Program-made: the position numbers and the translations under genes
Notes under the pieces: generated by a model
Seen by the model: only the letters and a program-made list of their open reading frames with translations
The model's database searches: none
Told to the model about the DNA's origin: nothing
Assembly (NCBI RefSeq): GCF_900167275.1
Contig: NZ_FUWX01000004.1
Location: 186,001 to 250,000 of the forward strand
Length of the DNA stretch: 64,000 bases
Direction: 5' to 3'
Origin: Cetobacterium ceti
Lineage (GTDB): Bacteria > Fusobacteriota > Fusobacteriia > Fusobacteriales > Fusobacteriaceae
Part shown: positions 55,888 to 64,000 of the stretch, one piece after another
How positions within the stretch are numbered: the stretch's first letter is position 1
How the letters are laid out: the number at the start of each line of letters is the position of its first letter

Positions 55888-57306
55888 ATGATTGAATACA
55901 GATTAGAAAGTGATTCACTAGGAACATTAAAAGTACCTAAAGATGCTTATTATGGAGTGCAAACTTTAAGAGCAAAAGAAAATTTTCACATCACAGGATA
56001 CAGAATAAGTGATACTTTTATAAAAGCTATGGCCTATGTAAAAAAAGCCGCAGCTCTTGCTAATTTACATGCTCAAATGTTACCAGAGGATGTATCAAAT
56101 GCCATGGTAGAAGCATGTAATGAAATTATAAAAGGGAAGTATAAAAAATATTTTTTAACTGATGTTATTCAAGGTGGAGCAGGAACTTCAATGAATATGA
56201 ATATCAATGAAGTTATTGCCAATAGAGCAGGAGAATTATTAGGTGGAGAATTGGGAAAATATGATAAAGTTCATCCCAATGATCATGTGAACTATGGACA
56301 ATCAACAAATGATGTTATTCCTACTGCTGGAAAATTAACTATACATTTAATGGCAAAGGAATTATTAAAAGCTTTAAACTTATTAGAAAAAACTTTATTG
56401 GAAAAAGCTGTTGAATTTGACTCTGTAATAAAAATGGGAAGAACCCATTTACAAGATGCAGTACCAATCAGATTAGGTCAAGAATTTAGAGCATATGCAG
56501 AACCTATAAAAAGAGATATCAGAAGAATAAAAACAGCTCTAGAAGATTTAAGATCTATTAATATGGGAGCTACAGCAGTTGGAACAGGAATAAATGCAGA
56601 CGTAGATTATGTTCATAATGTAGTTAAAATTTTAAGTGAAGTGTCAGGAATAGAATTTCATCAAATAGAAGATTTAGTGGATGGAACTAGAAACTTAGAT
56701 GGATTTGTAGCATTATCTTCAGCTTTAAAAGTTTTAGCTGTAAACTTATCTAAAATGTGTAATGATTTAAGATTAATGGCTTCAGGTCCAAAAGCTGGAA
56801 TTGCAGAAATTAATTTACCAAAAAGACAACCAGGATCATCTATAATGCCAGGGAAAGTAAATCCTGTAATCCCTGAAGTTATGAACCAAGTATGTTTCCA
56901 AGTTTTTGGAAATGATTTAACAATAACTAAAGCTGCAGAAGCAGGTCAATTGGAATTAAATGTATTTGAACCAGTATTATTCTTTAATTTATTCCAATCA
57001 ATAGAAATTATAAAAAATGGAATATTAACACTTGTTAATAATTGTTTAATGGACTTAACAGCAAATAAAGAAAATTGTGAGCAGTGGGTTCATAGAAGTG
57101 TAGGGATTATAACAGCTCTAAATCCTCATATTGGATATCATAATTCAGCTGAAATAGCTAAGGAATCTTTATTGACAGGAGTACCTGTTAAGGAATTAGT
57201 TATAAATAGAGGATTGTTAACTGAAGAGGAATTAAAAGTTATATTAGATCCATTTGAAATGACTAAACCAGGAATTCCAGGTAAGAATATTATGAGAAGA
57301 AAATAA
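55888..57306 (+). CDS. aspA: Aspartate ammonia-lyase (aspartase)
   Basis: Deaminates aspartate to fumarate and ammonia, entering the reductive branch used by amino-acid fermenters. The fumarase/aspartase signature GSSIMPGKVNP (about 318) with the catalytic serine loop is intact, and TGAGTSMNMNINEVIANRA-like and GQSTNDVIPT segments are conserved. The N-terminus (RLESDSLGTLKVPKDAYYG) is of aspartase rather than fumarase type. I start at ATG 55888 (472 residues), nine bases after GGAGG; TTG 55879 abuts the site. It has its own promoter although it follows asparaginase. Confidence 0.94.
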   Translation: MIEYRLESDSLGTLKVPKDAYYGVQTLRAKENFHITGYRISDTFIKAMAYVKKAAALANLHAQMLPEDVSNAMVEACNEIIKGKYKKYFLTDVIQGGAGTSMNMNINEVIANRAGELLGGELGKYDKVHPNDHVNYGQSTNDVIPTAGKLTIHLMAKELLKALNLLEKTLLEKAVEFDSVIKMGRTHLQDAVPIRLGQEFRAYAEPIKRDIRRIKTALEDLRSINMGATAVGTGINADVDYVHNVVKILSEVSGIEFHQIEDLVDGTRNLDGFVALSSALKVLAVNLSKMCNDLRLMASGPKAGIAEINLPKRQPGSSIMPGKVNPVIPEVMNQVCFQVFGNDLTITKAAEAGQLELNVFEPVLFFNLFQSIEIIKNGILTLVNNCLMDLTANKENCEQWVHRSVGIITALNPHIGYHNSAEIAKESLLTGVPVKELVINRGLLTEEELKVILDPFEMTKPGIPGKNIMRRK

Positions 57307-57318
57307 TGATATTAATAT

Positions 57319-57354
57319 AAAAGAGATGGAAAATAAATCCATCTCTTTTGTTTT
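57319..57354. terminator. Terminator after aspA, facing the second cyclophilin gene
   Basis: A 12-bp stem AAAAGAGATGGA/TCCATCTCTTTT with a 7-nt loop and a T-rich end (TTTTGTTTT). It can also stop the minus-strand operon that ends at 57357. Confidence 0.88.
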
Positions 57355-57356
57355 AA

Positions 57357-58019
57357 CTATTTTAAGTTAGGGAATTGAGAATTTAAAATCTCATCCATTT
57401 GGTTTGTTAAAGTTTTGTTTTCTTCATTATTTAAGAAAGCATCAACATCTCCAGTGATTTCAATAGTTTTTATTGTATCTCCTTGAGCTACTGAATCTAC
57501 AACTTTTTGATCAGCGTCAGAAACAACTTCTCCAAAAATTGTATGTTTGTAGTTTAACCATGGAGTCTCAACGTGAGTAATAAAGAATTGAGAACCATTA
57601 GTATTTTTACCAGCATTAGCCATAGCTAAAAGACCTTTTTTGTTAAATACTACTCCCTCTTTAAATTCATCTCCGAAGTTGTATCCTGGTCCACCAGCAC
57701 CAGTTCCTGCAGGGTCTCCCCCTTGAATCATGAAGTCAGGAATAACTCTGTGGAATTTTAACCCATCATAGTACCCTCTTTTTGCTAAGTGAGCGAAGTT
57801 TAAAACTGTTATAGGAGCAACTTCAGGGAATAAAACTAAGTTTATATCTCCTCTTGAAGTAACTATTTTTGCGTTTAATTTAATATTTTCCATTACTTGA
57901 ACCTCCTTATTTTCACCTATAAAAGGACCATTATGACCTTTTATAAAAAATTTTCTTAAAAATGACATGATAATAAAAACTATAAAAAATGCAGCTAGGG
58001 CTTTAATAATATTTATCAT
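57357..58019 (-). CDS. Membrane-anchored cyclophilin-type peptidyl-prolyl isomerase
   Basis: A 220-residue protein with an N-terminal hydrophobic anchor (about 3-22), a short linker, and a cyclophilin domain (about 48-195): INLVLFPEVAPITVLNF, FHRVIPDFMIQGGDPAGTG, NGSQFFIT, and HTIFGEV, so the active-site Arg, Phe and Gln residues are kept. A 25-residue tail follows. It is the second extracytoplasmic or membrane-bound cyclophilin in this window. Last gene of the psd operon, 4 bases after the coiled-coil gene. Confidence 0.92.
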   Translation of the reverse strand: MINIIKALAAFFIVFIIMSFLRKFFIKGHNGPFIGENKEVQVMENIKLNAKIVTSRGDINLVLFPEVAPITVLNFAHLAKRGYYDGLKFHRVIPDFMIQGGDPAGTGAGGPGYNFGDEFKEGVVFNKKGLLAMANAGKNTNGSQFFITHVETPWLNYKHTIFGEVVSDADQKVVDSVAQGDTIKTIEITGDVDAFLNNEENKTLTNQMDEILNSQFPNLK

Positions 58020-58023
58020 TTAA

Positions 58024-58677
58024 TTATTCTCCTAAATTAAAATTTGTCTTATAGATTTCCATAAGAGTTTCTTTATTTATAGTTCCATATATTTCATATG
58101 CCCATCTAGTATCTAATTTATGCTTTAGAGGTTTAATTTCATTTTCTAATTTATGTAATTTTTCTTCTAAGTCTCTAAATTCAATTCTAATAGGGTTAAG
58201 CTCATAAATTATATCAAATTGGTCAGCCTCTTGTATAGTGTCTTTTAATTTATTTTCTAATTCTAATTCCTTATCTAAAACTTTGTTTATTTTTTCTAAA
58301 AGAATTTGTTTCTTTTCTAAAAGTTTAGAAAGTTCATATCTAAATAAATTTTCAATAACTTTGGCTCCAGAGTTATCTCCAAGATTTTCCCTAAGAGAGA
58401 TTTGAGAGTCTATAAAATCTTTTGTAAGATTATGCTTTTCTCTGATTTCTTCTAAAGTAATATTGATATTTTCAATTTCTTTTTCATCTAGATTTTCAAA
58501 ATCTGTTTCACAAAGAGCAAGGTAAAGAGCTTCATATTTGTTAATAACATCTCTTTGAAGAATTTCTGTAGCAGAAATATCTTCAATTTCATTATATTTT
58601 TTACTTTGAGCATCTGCTATTTTTAAAATTTGTAAAATAGTTTCAATTGCACTTTTTCTTAAATAATTTCTATCCAT
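58024..58677 (-). CDS. Coiled-coil protein of unknown function
   Basis: A 217-residue protein I do not recognise. It is almost wholly helical and charged, with heptad-like stretches (about 105-150 and 165-195, for example KKQILLEKINKVLDKELELENKL). There is no signal peptide, membrane helix, cysteine cluster or nucleotide motif. It probably acts as a cytoplasmic binding or scaffold protein. It lies 22 bases after the methyltransferase gene and 4 before a cyclophilin gene, so it is co-transcribed with them. No link can be read from context. Confidence 0.7.
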   Translation of the reverse strand: MDRNYLRKSAIETILQILKIADAQSKKYNEIEDISATEILQRDVINKYEALYLALCETDFENLDEKEIENINITLEEIREKHNLTKDFIDSQISLRENLGDNSGAKVIENLFRYELSKLLEKKQILLEKINKVLDKELELENKLKDTIQEADQFDIIYELNPIRIEFRDLEEKLHKLENEIKPLKHKLDTRWAYEIYGTINKETLMEIYKTNFNLGE

Positions 58678-58699
58678 AAATTAAAACCTCTCTATACTA

Positions 58700-59839
58700 T
58701 TAGAATCTTTTTCCATAATATTGGTAGTAATAACATTTTATTCCACCATTATATAGTTTTCTATTTTTAGTTGCTTTTCTATCAAAGTAATCTTGGAATT
58801 GTTCATATGATGTAATAATATAATATGACCATTTTGAAAATCTCATTCTAAAAATATCTCCCATTAAAGAGTATAATCTTTGAACTTCTTTTTCAGTTAA
58901 AAGTCTATCTCCATATGGAGGGTTAGTTATAATAGCTCCTCTTTCACAAGGACATTCAATTTCTAATACATTTTTACATTCAAAAATTATATCATCTTCA
59001 ACTCCAGCTTTAATAGCATTTTCCTTTGCAACAGCTATAGCTTCAGGATCAAGGTCAGAAGCATAAATTTTAACTTCTTTATCGTAATCTTCAAGGGTAA
59101 AAGCCGCATCTCTTGTATCAATCCAAAGATTTTCAGGAATTAAAGGCCATTTTTCAGAAGCAAACTTTCTATTTACACCAGGGGCAACATTTCTAGCTAT
59201 CATTGCAGCTTCTATAGCAATAGTACCTGTACCACACATAGGATCCATTAAAGGATAGTCTTCTCCACCCTTCCATCTAGAAAGTTTAACTAATGCAGCA
59301 GCCATTGTTTCTTTTAAAGGAGCCTCATTTATTAAGTTTCTATATCCTCTTTTATGTAATCCTTCTCCACTTGTATCTACCATAATTAAGAAAACATCAT
59401 TGTGAGCTTGGATTTTAACTCTAAATAAAGGTCCATTTTCAGGAAAATATCCCATATCATAGTGAGCTTTTAATCTTTCTACCATAGCTTTTTTTGTAAT
59501 TTTTTGAATATCAGATTTTGAATATAATTTACATTTTACTGAGCTTACCCAACTTACAGGGAATTCTCCATCTTTAGGAATTAACTCTTCCCATTTTATC
59601 TTTTTTATACCTTGGAATAAGTCTTCAAATGAAAAAGCTTTAAACTCCCCCATTTTAATAAATACTCTATCGGCAACTCTAAGGTGAATATTTGCTTTTA
59701 CAATATCTTCAACTCCACCATCAAATTCAACTCTACCATTGAATGTTTTAACATTTTGAAAACCTAAATCTACACACTCGTCTCTAACTACACTTTCAAG
59801 CCCCATAGGTGCAGAAGCTATTAAAGTCATTTTTTTCAT
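58700..59839 (-). CDS. THUMP-domain class I SAM-dependent RNA methyltransferase
   Basis: A 379-residue protein of the RlmL/YpsC group, which makes m2G in 23S rRNA or tRNA. A ferredoxin-like and THUMP region (about 1-160) is followed by the methyltransferase domain with PLMDPMCGTGTIAIEAAM (about 200) and the NPPYG motif of N2-guanine methyltransferases (about 305). It lacks the second methyltransferase half of E. coli RlmKL. ATG at 59839 with GGAG upstream overlaps the previous stop by 4 bases. Target base not determinable. Confidence 0.9.
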   Translation of the reverse strand: MKKMTLIASAPMGLESVVRDECVDLGFQNVKTFNGRVEFDGGVEDIVKANIHLRVADRVFIKMGEFKAFSFEDLFQGIKKIKWEELIPKDGEFPVSWVSSVKCKLYSKSDIQKITKKAMVERLKAHYDMGYFPENGPLFRVKIQAHNDVFLIMVDTSGEGLHKRGYRNLINEAPLKETMAAALVKLSRWKGGEDYPLMDPMCGTGTIAIEAAMIARNVAPGVNRKFASEKWPLIPENLWIDTRDAAFTLEDYDKEVKIYASDLDPEAIAVAKENAIKAGVEDDIIFECKNVLEIECPCERGAIITNPPYGDRLLTEKEVQRLYSLMGDIFRMRFSKWSYYIITSYEQFQDYFDRKATKNRKLYNGGIKCYYYQYYGKRF

Positions 59840-60924
59840 AAATTCTCCTTTTTTTGTAACTGTTTACCATAAATTAATTTTATAACACCAAATATAGGAA
59901 CTCCTAGGAAAAGTCCTAGAGGCCCCATAAGATTTCCACACAAAATAACTGCTACAATTGTCCAAAAACTACTTATCCCAACAGTTTCAGATAAAATTTT
60001 AGGTCCTAAGATAAATCCATCTACACTTTGTCCAATTCCAATAGCTATGAATAGATAGATAACTTTTATAGGTGCAGCTAAAACAATTAGAAATACTGCA
60101 ATTATTCCTGCGGCAATAGATCCAATATAAGGGATCATATTTCCGAGACCTATAAGAAGTCCACTAAGCAATGCATAGGGAACTTTACATATTATCATAA
60201 CAATATAAGCAGTTAATCCTACAGCTGCAGAAGTGATTATTCTTCCCCAAATATATTTTAAGAATATTACTTTGCTGTCTTCAAGTAATTGAACTGTATC
60301 TTTAGCTCTTTTTTTACTTGTAAAAAGAAAAAAGAAATTTTCTAAAAACTTAACATAATACTCTTTATCTTCAACTAAATATAGAGCTAAGAAAACGCCA
60401 AGAAAGAAGTTCATTATACCAAATATTCCTTGAACTAAATCTAAACTTAAATTTAGAGCTAAATTTCTAAAATTACCAAGATTACTTTTAAAATAGTTTA
60501 TTAGATTTCCTTCAATTTCATTAGGATCGAAAAATAATAAATTTTTCTCTCTTAAAAAATTGATAAATTTTGTAGCATTATCATTAAATGAAGCTAACAT
60601 TTGTGGAAATTTATTTGTTAAATCGGAAATACTAACTACTAAGTTTGGAATAACTATTAAAAATATTCCTAATATAAAAAGTAAAACTAAAAATAGACTT
60701 ATTATTATACTATAAATTCGTTTTATTTTAAACTTTTCTTCAAATAAATTTACCACTGGTGTTAAAAGTATAGCTACAAAAATAGCATATATAAAAGGTA
60801 ATATACTTGTAAAGAAATTATTAAATAAATTCGAAATAGCTGATATATTTTGAAAAATACTTTGTATAAAAATAAGAGCTAAACCAATAAAAAAAATATT
60901 TATATAGAATTTTTTATCAAACAT
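59836..60924 (-). CDS. AI-2E family transporter
   Basis: A 362-residue polytopic membrane protein of the AI-2E (PF01594-like) family. About seven to eight helices, a long loop near residues 95-160, and the conserved C-terminal block with GLLIGLGNMIPYIGSIAAG and FILGPKILSETVGI. Members range from autoinducer-2 exporters to Na+/H+ antiporters; the substrate here is unknown. I start at ATG 60924, seven bases after AAGGAG; the longer frame from 60975 runs into the preceding gene. Confidence 0.9.
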   Translation of the reverse strand: MFDKKFYINIFFIGLALIFIQSIFQNISAISNLFNNFFTSILPFIYAIFVAILLTPVVNLFEEKFKIKRIYSIIISLFLVLLFILGIFLIVIPNLVVSISDLTNKFPQMLASFNDNATKFINFLREKNLLFFDPNEIEGNLINYFKSNLGNFRNLALNLSLDLVQGIFGIMNFFLGVFLALYLVEDKEYYVKFLENFFFLFTSKKRAKDTVQLLEDSKVIFLKYIWGRIITSAAVGLTAYIVMIICKVPYALLSGLLIGLGNMIPYIGSIAAGIIAVFLIVLAAPIKVIYLFIAIGIGQSVDGFILGPKILSETVGISSFWTIVAVILCGNLMGPLGLFLGVPIFGVIKLIYGKQLQKKENL

Positions 60925-60934
60925 TTTGTACTCC

Positions 60935-61339
60935 TTATCGTAAAATAAAATCCACATCATCTTCATTAGAATCATTTTTATTTCCTATGATTTTAACTAG
61001 TAATCTATCGGGAACCCCAATGATAACATCACCTGGACTTTTTATCCAACCTTGTTTTACACATAACTTTAATGGAGAGTTTGAAGAGGTAACTCTTACC
61101 ATATTATTTTCAAATTGTACATTTACTCCTCCTAGGGAAGTATCAACAAATACATTTTTTTCATTTTTTTCAAGGGGATAAACATATTTTAATCGTCCAT
61201 CCACATAAATTTCAGCTTTAGATGCTTTTTCATTTTGAAAATTAAAGATTTGTTTTCCTAAAACTAGAAAAAATAAAATTAAAAAACCGTAAATTAAAAT
61301 ATCAAATTTTTTATATAAGCTTACTTTTCTTCTCCCCAT
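60935..61339 (-). CDS. NusG domain II-containing membrane protein
   Basis: A 134-residue protein with a basic N-terminus, one transmembrane helix (about 14-31) and an extracytoplasmic beta-rich domain of the NusG-II/DUF1312 type (KAEIYVDGRLKYVYPL through NMVRVTSSNSPLKLCVKQGWI and PGDVIIGVPDRLLVKI). The C-x-x-x-G-W-I and PGD..I.VP segments are the family's most conserved part. The family lies near electron-transport (Rnf/ApbE) or thiamine genes in other bacteria; its function is not established. It lies 8 bases after psd. Confidence 0.82.
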   Translation of the reverse strand: MGRRKVSLYKKFDILIYGFLILFFLVLGKQIFNFQNEKASKAEIYVDGRLKYVYPLEKNEKNVFVDTSLGGVNVQFENNMVRVTSSNSPLKLCVKQGWIKSPGDVIIGVPDRLLVKIIGNKNDSNEDDVDFILR

Positions 61340-61347
61340 AAATACTC

Positions 61348-62247
61348 CTATATAGCTTCTCCAATTTTTTCACCCATAAATATTTTAGTTTCAATTCCAT
61401 TTTTAGAATTTTCTAAAATATCACTATCAATTTTAATTTTATTTTTTTCAAATAAAAGAATACATGATGAGCCTCCAAATAGGAAATAACCTTTTTCTTC
61501 TCCTTTTTTAACAAAAGTATTTGGAGTATAAGTTTGTAAAATTGTTCCAACCATTGTAGCTCCAATTTCACTTAAAAGAATATCTCCGAATTTCTCTGTG
61601 GATAATATAGAATATTCTCTTTTATTTTCACAAAAAATTCTAAAATTTCTTCTTATGGCATAGGGAGATACAGAATAATAGTATCCATCAATTTCTTTAG
61701 AAGACGAAATTGTTCCACTAGCTGGAAAATGGAATCTATGATAATCCACAGGGGCTAATCTTATAATAAGAAAAGTTCCATCTTTATATTTTTCAGCTAA
61801 TGTCTCATCTTTTAAATATTCCTTTAAAGTAAATTCATCTCCTTTTACAAAAAAATTCTGTAAAATATTTAAATTTTCAAAGGCTAGAATTTTTCCATCA
61901 GCAGGAGATACTAAAGAATCTTCCGAAGAATCAATAGGTCTAGCATTATCTTTTAATTTTCTGATAAAAAAATCATTGAAAGATTTAAATTCTTCTATGG
62001 ATTTTAAAGATTCCTTCATATTTATTTTATAATTTTCAACAAAAGGTTTAATTTTTTCTATAGATTTTGTTGAATTCATTTTTTTTCCATATATTTCAGA
62101 TAGAAACTTTTTTCTAACAATGGCATTTAAAGGTAATTGTCCAAAAGGATTGTAATATAAAAATTTTAAGAATCCTTCTCCAGGAACATCTTCTACTAAT
62201 ATTTCGCCAGTTTTTCTATCTAAATACTTTATTTTATTAAATTTCAT
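61348..62247 (-). CDS. psd: Phosphatidylserine decarboxylase proenzyme
   Basis: Makes phosphatidylethanolamine from phosphatidylserine at the inner membrane. The pyruvoyl enzyme cleaves itself at the conserved LGST-type site, here FGGSS (about 274-278), so the serine that becomes pyruvate is present. SPADGKIL with its aspartate and PVDYHRFHFPASG with the histidine complete the catalytic set. Length is 299 residues. GGAG upstream of the ATG. First gene of a six-gene minus-strand operon. Confidence 0.95.
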   Translation of the reverse strand: MKFNKIKYLDRKTGEILVEDVPGEGFLKFLYYNPFGQLPLNAIVRKKFLSEIYGKKMNSTKSIEKIKPFVENYKINMKESLKSIEEFKSFNDFFIRKLKDNARPIDSSEDSLVSPADGKILAFENLNILQNFFVKGDEFTLKEYLKDETLAEKYKDGTFLIIRLAPVDYHRFHFPASGTISSSKEIDGYYYSVSPYAIRRNFRIFCENKREYSILSTEKFGDILLSEIGATMVGTILQTYTPNTFVKKGEEKGYFLFGGSSCILLFEKNKIKIDSDILENSKNGIETKIFMGEKIGEAI

Positions 62248-62256
62248 AAAAACTCC

Positions 62257-62285
62257 TTTAATATGTTTGTAATCTAATGTATAAT
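62257..62285 (+). promoter_or_regulatory. Candidate promoter of mgsA
   Basis: TTTAAT at 62257-62262, 17 bases, perfect TATAAT at 62280-62285. The -35 is weak. Confidence 0.45.
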
Positions 62286-62319
62286 TCTATTAGAGCAAAA
62301 AAAAAGGGGGATGCAAATT

Positions 62320-62685
62320 TTGAAAAAAATAGCACTGATAGCACATGATAACATGAAATTAGAAATGATACAATTTGTAAAGGATAACGTAAAGTTCTTT
62401 TCACAATTTGAACTTATAGCTACAGGTACAACAGGTACTAAAATAATGGAAGCTACAGGTTTAACTATAGAAAGATATAAATCAGGTCCTCTAGGTGGAG
62501 ATCAGCAAATAGGAGCAGATATTGCCACAGATAAAATAGGAGCTGTTTTCTTTTTTAGAGATGCTCTAACTGCACAGCCACATGAACCGGATATAATGGC
62601 CCTAATAAGACTTGCAGATGTTCATAAAATCCCAATGGCAACTAATTCATCTACTGCTAAAATACTATTAAAAGGATTACAATAG
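62320..62685 (+). CDS. mgsA: Methylglyoxal synthase
   Basis: Turns dihydroxyacetone phosphate into methylglyoxal and phosphate, a bypass that frees phosphate when glycolytic flux is out of balance. Motifs: [25 protein letters not shown] (phosphate loop), [13 protein letters not shown] with the catalytic aspartate, and [14 protein letters not shown]. From TTG 62320 it has 121 residues. I prefer that start because the GGGGG at 62306-62310 is nine bases away, whereas ATG 62311 abuts it; the ATG would add three residues (MQI). Confidence 0.94.
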   Translation: MKKIALIAHDNMKLEMIQFVKDNVKFFSQFELIATGTTGTKIMEATGLTIERYKSGPLGGDQQIGADIATDKIGAVFFFRDALTAQPHEPDIMALIRLADVHKIPMATNSSTAKILLKGLQ

Positions 62686-62712
62686 GCTGACCTTAAAGGC
62701 CAGCCTTTTTAA
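62684..62712. terminator. Bidirectional terminator between mgsA and pncB
   Basis: A 10-bp stem AGGCTGACCT/AGGCCAGCCT with one mismatch and a 3-nt loop, followed by TTTTT on the plus strand. It includes the mgsA stop and overlaps the pncB end. Confidence 0.82.
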
Positions 62713-63998
62713 TTTTTAATTTCCTGTTTTATTTTTTTTATTAAAGAATATTTTAACTTTAATAAATCCTTAGAAAGATCCACTTTATATTTGTGAGGAT
62801 TTTCTAATCTTTTTCTTTCTCTAGAAAAATCATTTAAAGATTCTAGATAATATTCTCTTGAAGAAAATATATCAAGTAATATGCTATATTCCTTTTCATT
62901 AACAATTCCATTTTTTACAAAGGTCTTAGTTAATTTTTTAAAAGTATAAGTTTCTTTTTTTAAAGTGCTATTTTTAAATTCATATTTCTCATCCCTAATT
63001 ACAAGATCTTCACGATCTAATAGAGTATCCTTATCTTCATCGTTATTCACAAGTGTTATTAAATCTGCGTAAGCTTCATGATTGTGATCAAAAATTCTAT
63101 AAACCTCTTTAAAACCAGGATTAGATATTTTTATAACATCTTCAGAAAGCTTTATAACAGGTTCCTTATCAATTTCAACAATTTTATAAACTCCTCCAAA
63201 GCATGGGTTAGATTTACTAACAGCAATAGCATCTCCCACACCGAATAAATCTACTGCAGCTTCCTGTTCCTTTAAAGATTTAATAAGAGATTCATTTAAA
63301 GAATTAGTTAAAAATATTTTAGCCTTTTTAAGGCCAGCATTATCCAATATAGTTCTACATTTTTTGGATAAATAAGCTAAATCTCCAGAATCGATACGAA
63401 CTCCATATATTCCATTATATGAATCATCAATATTATTTTCTTTAAAAGCTTTAATTGCATTTAAAATTCCAATTTCTATTGTATTATAAGTATCAATTAA
63501 TAAAATTAAAGAATTTTGTTTTCTATTTTGTCTATGTTTTATAAAAGCGTTGAAAGCTTTTATTTCTGCTTCTTTTCCAACTCCAAAAGTTTGAATGAAA
63601 GAGTGGGACATAGTTCCCACACTAGGTACATTATATTTATATTCAGTAACTAGATTAGAATGAGAAACACAGCCTCCGATTATAGAAGCTTTAGTTCCTG
63701 CTACGGCACTATCAAACCCATGAGCTCTTCTACTACCAAATGAACTAACAGGAATTGGATGAGCAGCTCTAGTTATTCTAGAAGCTTTAGTTGCAATAGC
63801 AAGTTGCATATTCATTATATTTAAAATAGGAGTTTCTAATATTTTAGCTTGAATAAGAGGAGCTTTAATTGTGATTACCGGTTCATTAGGGTAAACGATT
63901 TCTCCATCTCTCATAGCATATAGATCTCCTGTAAATGTCATTTTTGATAAAAAACTAACTAGATGTTCCTCTTCAATTATTTGTGAAAAATAATATTT
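62709..63998 (-). CDS. pncB: Nicotinate phosphoribosyltransferase, 5' partial
   Basis: First step of NAD salvage: nicotinate + PRPP + ATP to nicotinate mononucleotide. The frame is open to the right edge; residues before the internal ATG at 63941 (YYFSQIIEEEHLVSFL) belong to the protein, so the start lies outside the window. Visible: FTGDLYAMRDGEIVYPNEP, RRAHGFDSAV, GTMSHSFIQTFG with the phosphorylated-histidine region, and GVRIDSGDLAYL. The C-terminal part is a helical tail. About 430 residues are seen, close to the full 480 of the Gram-positive type. Confidence 0.92.
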   Translation of the reverse strand, partial: KYYFSQIIEEEHLVSFLSKMTFTGDLYAMRDGEIVYPNEPVITIKAPLIQAKILETPILNIMNMQLAIATKASRITRAAHPIPVSSFGSRRAHGFDSAVAGTKASIIGGCVSHSNLVTEYKYNVPSVGTMSHSFIQTFGVGKEAEIKAFNAFIKHRQNRKQNSLILLIDTYNTIEIGILNAIKAFKENNIDDSYNGIYGVRIDSGDLAYLSKKCRTILDNAGLKKAKIFLTNSLNESLIKSLKEQEAAVDLFGVGDAIAVSKSNPCFGGVYKIVEIDKEPVIKLSEDVIKISNPGFKEVYRIFDHNHEAYADLITLVNNDEDKDTLLDREDLVIRDEKYEFKNSTLKKETYTFKKLTKTFVKNGIVNEKEYSILLDIFSSREYYLESLNDFSRERKRLENPHKYKVDLSKDLLKLKYSLIKKIKQEIKN

Positions 63999-64000
63999 TT

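Noticed and set aside
60925-60975. Longer N-terminus of the AI-2E transporter from 60975
   Set aside because: It overlaps the preceding gene and lacks a ribosome site; ATG 60924 has AAGGAG at correct spacing.

Overview
The window is a dense stretch of housekeeping chromosome from a member of the Fusobacteriota. Three things point there. The DNA is very AT-rich with A-ending codons. A 759-residue patatin-type autotransporter keeps the S98/D243 dyad of the Fusobacterium phospholipase FplA. Gram-negative envelope genes (ExbB/ExbD/TonB type, lipoproteins, a type Vd autotransporter) sit beside Firmicutes-like gene orders. The family Fusobacteriaceae is likely; the genus (Fusobacterium, Cetobacterium or a relative) cannot be fixed from the sequence alone.

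Layout, left to right. (1) 3-3385: NuoF-like and catalytic subunits of an NAD-linked [FeFe] hydrogenase, cut by the left edge. (2) 3450-11537: M20 peptidase, mreC, a LolA-like protein, recO, a PTS IIA protein, nrdR, aroQ, fmt, rex, folD, an ACT-domain protein and accB, closed by a terminator. (3) 11591-18842: CBS protein, CNNM/CorC-type protein, DUF502 protein, TPR lipoprotein, apt, rel and tgt. (4) Minus strand 24982-18844: a DHH-CBS-nucleotidyltransferase fusion, aroA and fplA in overlapping frames. (5) 25065-36044: pnp with a long leader hairpin, rimO, pgsA, yggT, rsmH, an ftsL-like gene, an RNA uracil methyltransferase, plsY, gpsA, a short sigma-70 factor and dnaN. (6) 36057-43255: a seven-gene set with its own strong promoter: DUF116, a 947-residue exported TPR protein, a small exported membrane-anchored protein, ExbB-, ExbD- and TonB-type proteins, and an NtrC-like protein that has lost several catalytic residues. 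(7) 43291-48711: dnaX, a DUF2232-like membrane protein, rplI, dnaB and a U32 protein. (8) Minus strand 52305-48710: potABC without potD, then a cyclophilin lipoprotein. (9) 52419-57354: a C_GCAxxG_C_C protein, aroK, a short-chain dehydrogenase, a long asparaginase and aspartase. (10) Minus strand 62247-57357: psd, a NusG-domain-II protein, an AI-2E-family permease, a THUMP methyltransferase, a coiled-coil protein and a second cyclophilin. (11) mgsA (+) and pncB (-, cut by the right edge).

Working together: the hydrogenase and Rex fit a fermenter balancing NADH. Asparaginase and aspartase form an asparagine-to-fumarate route typical of amino-acid fermenters. aroQ, aroA and aroK serve the shikimate pathway from three separate operons. 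pgsA, plsY, gpsA and psd cover phospholipid synthesis. dnaN, dnaX and dnaB are replisome parts, but I saw no origin.

I found no tRNA, rRNA, CRISPR array, insertion sequence or prophage, and no gap longer than about 200 bases without a gene. The best candidate for an undescribed system is region 6.
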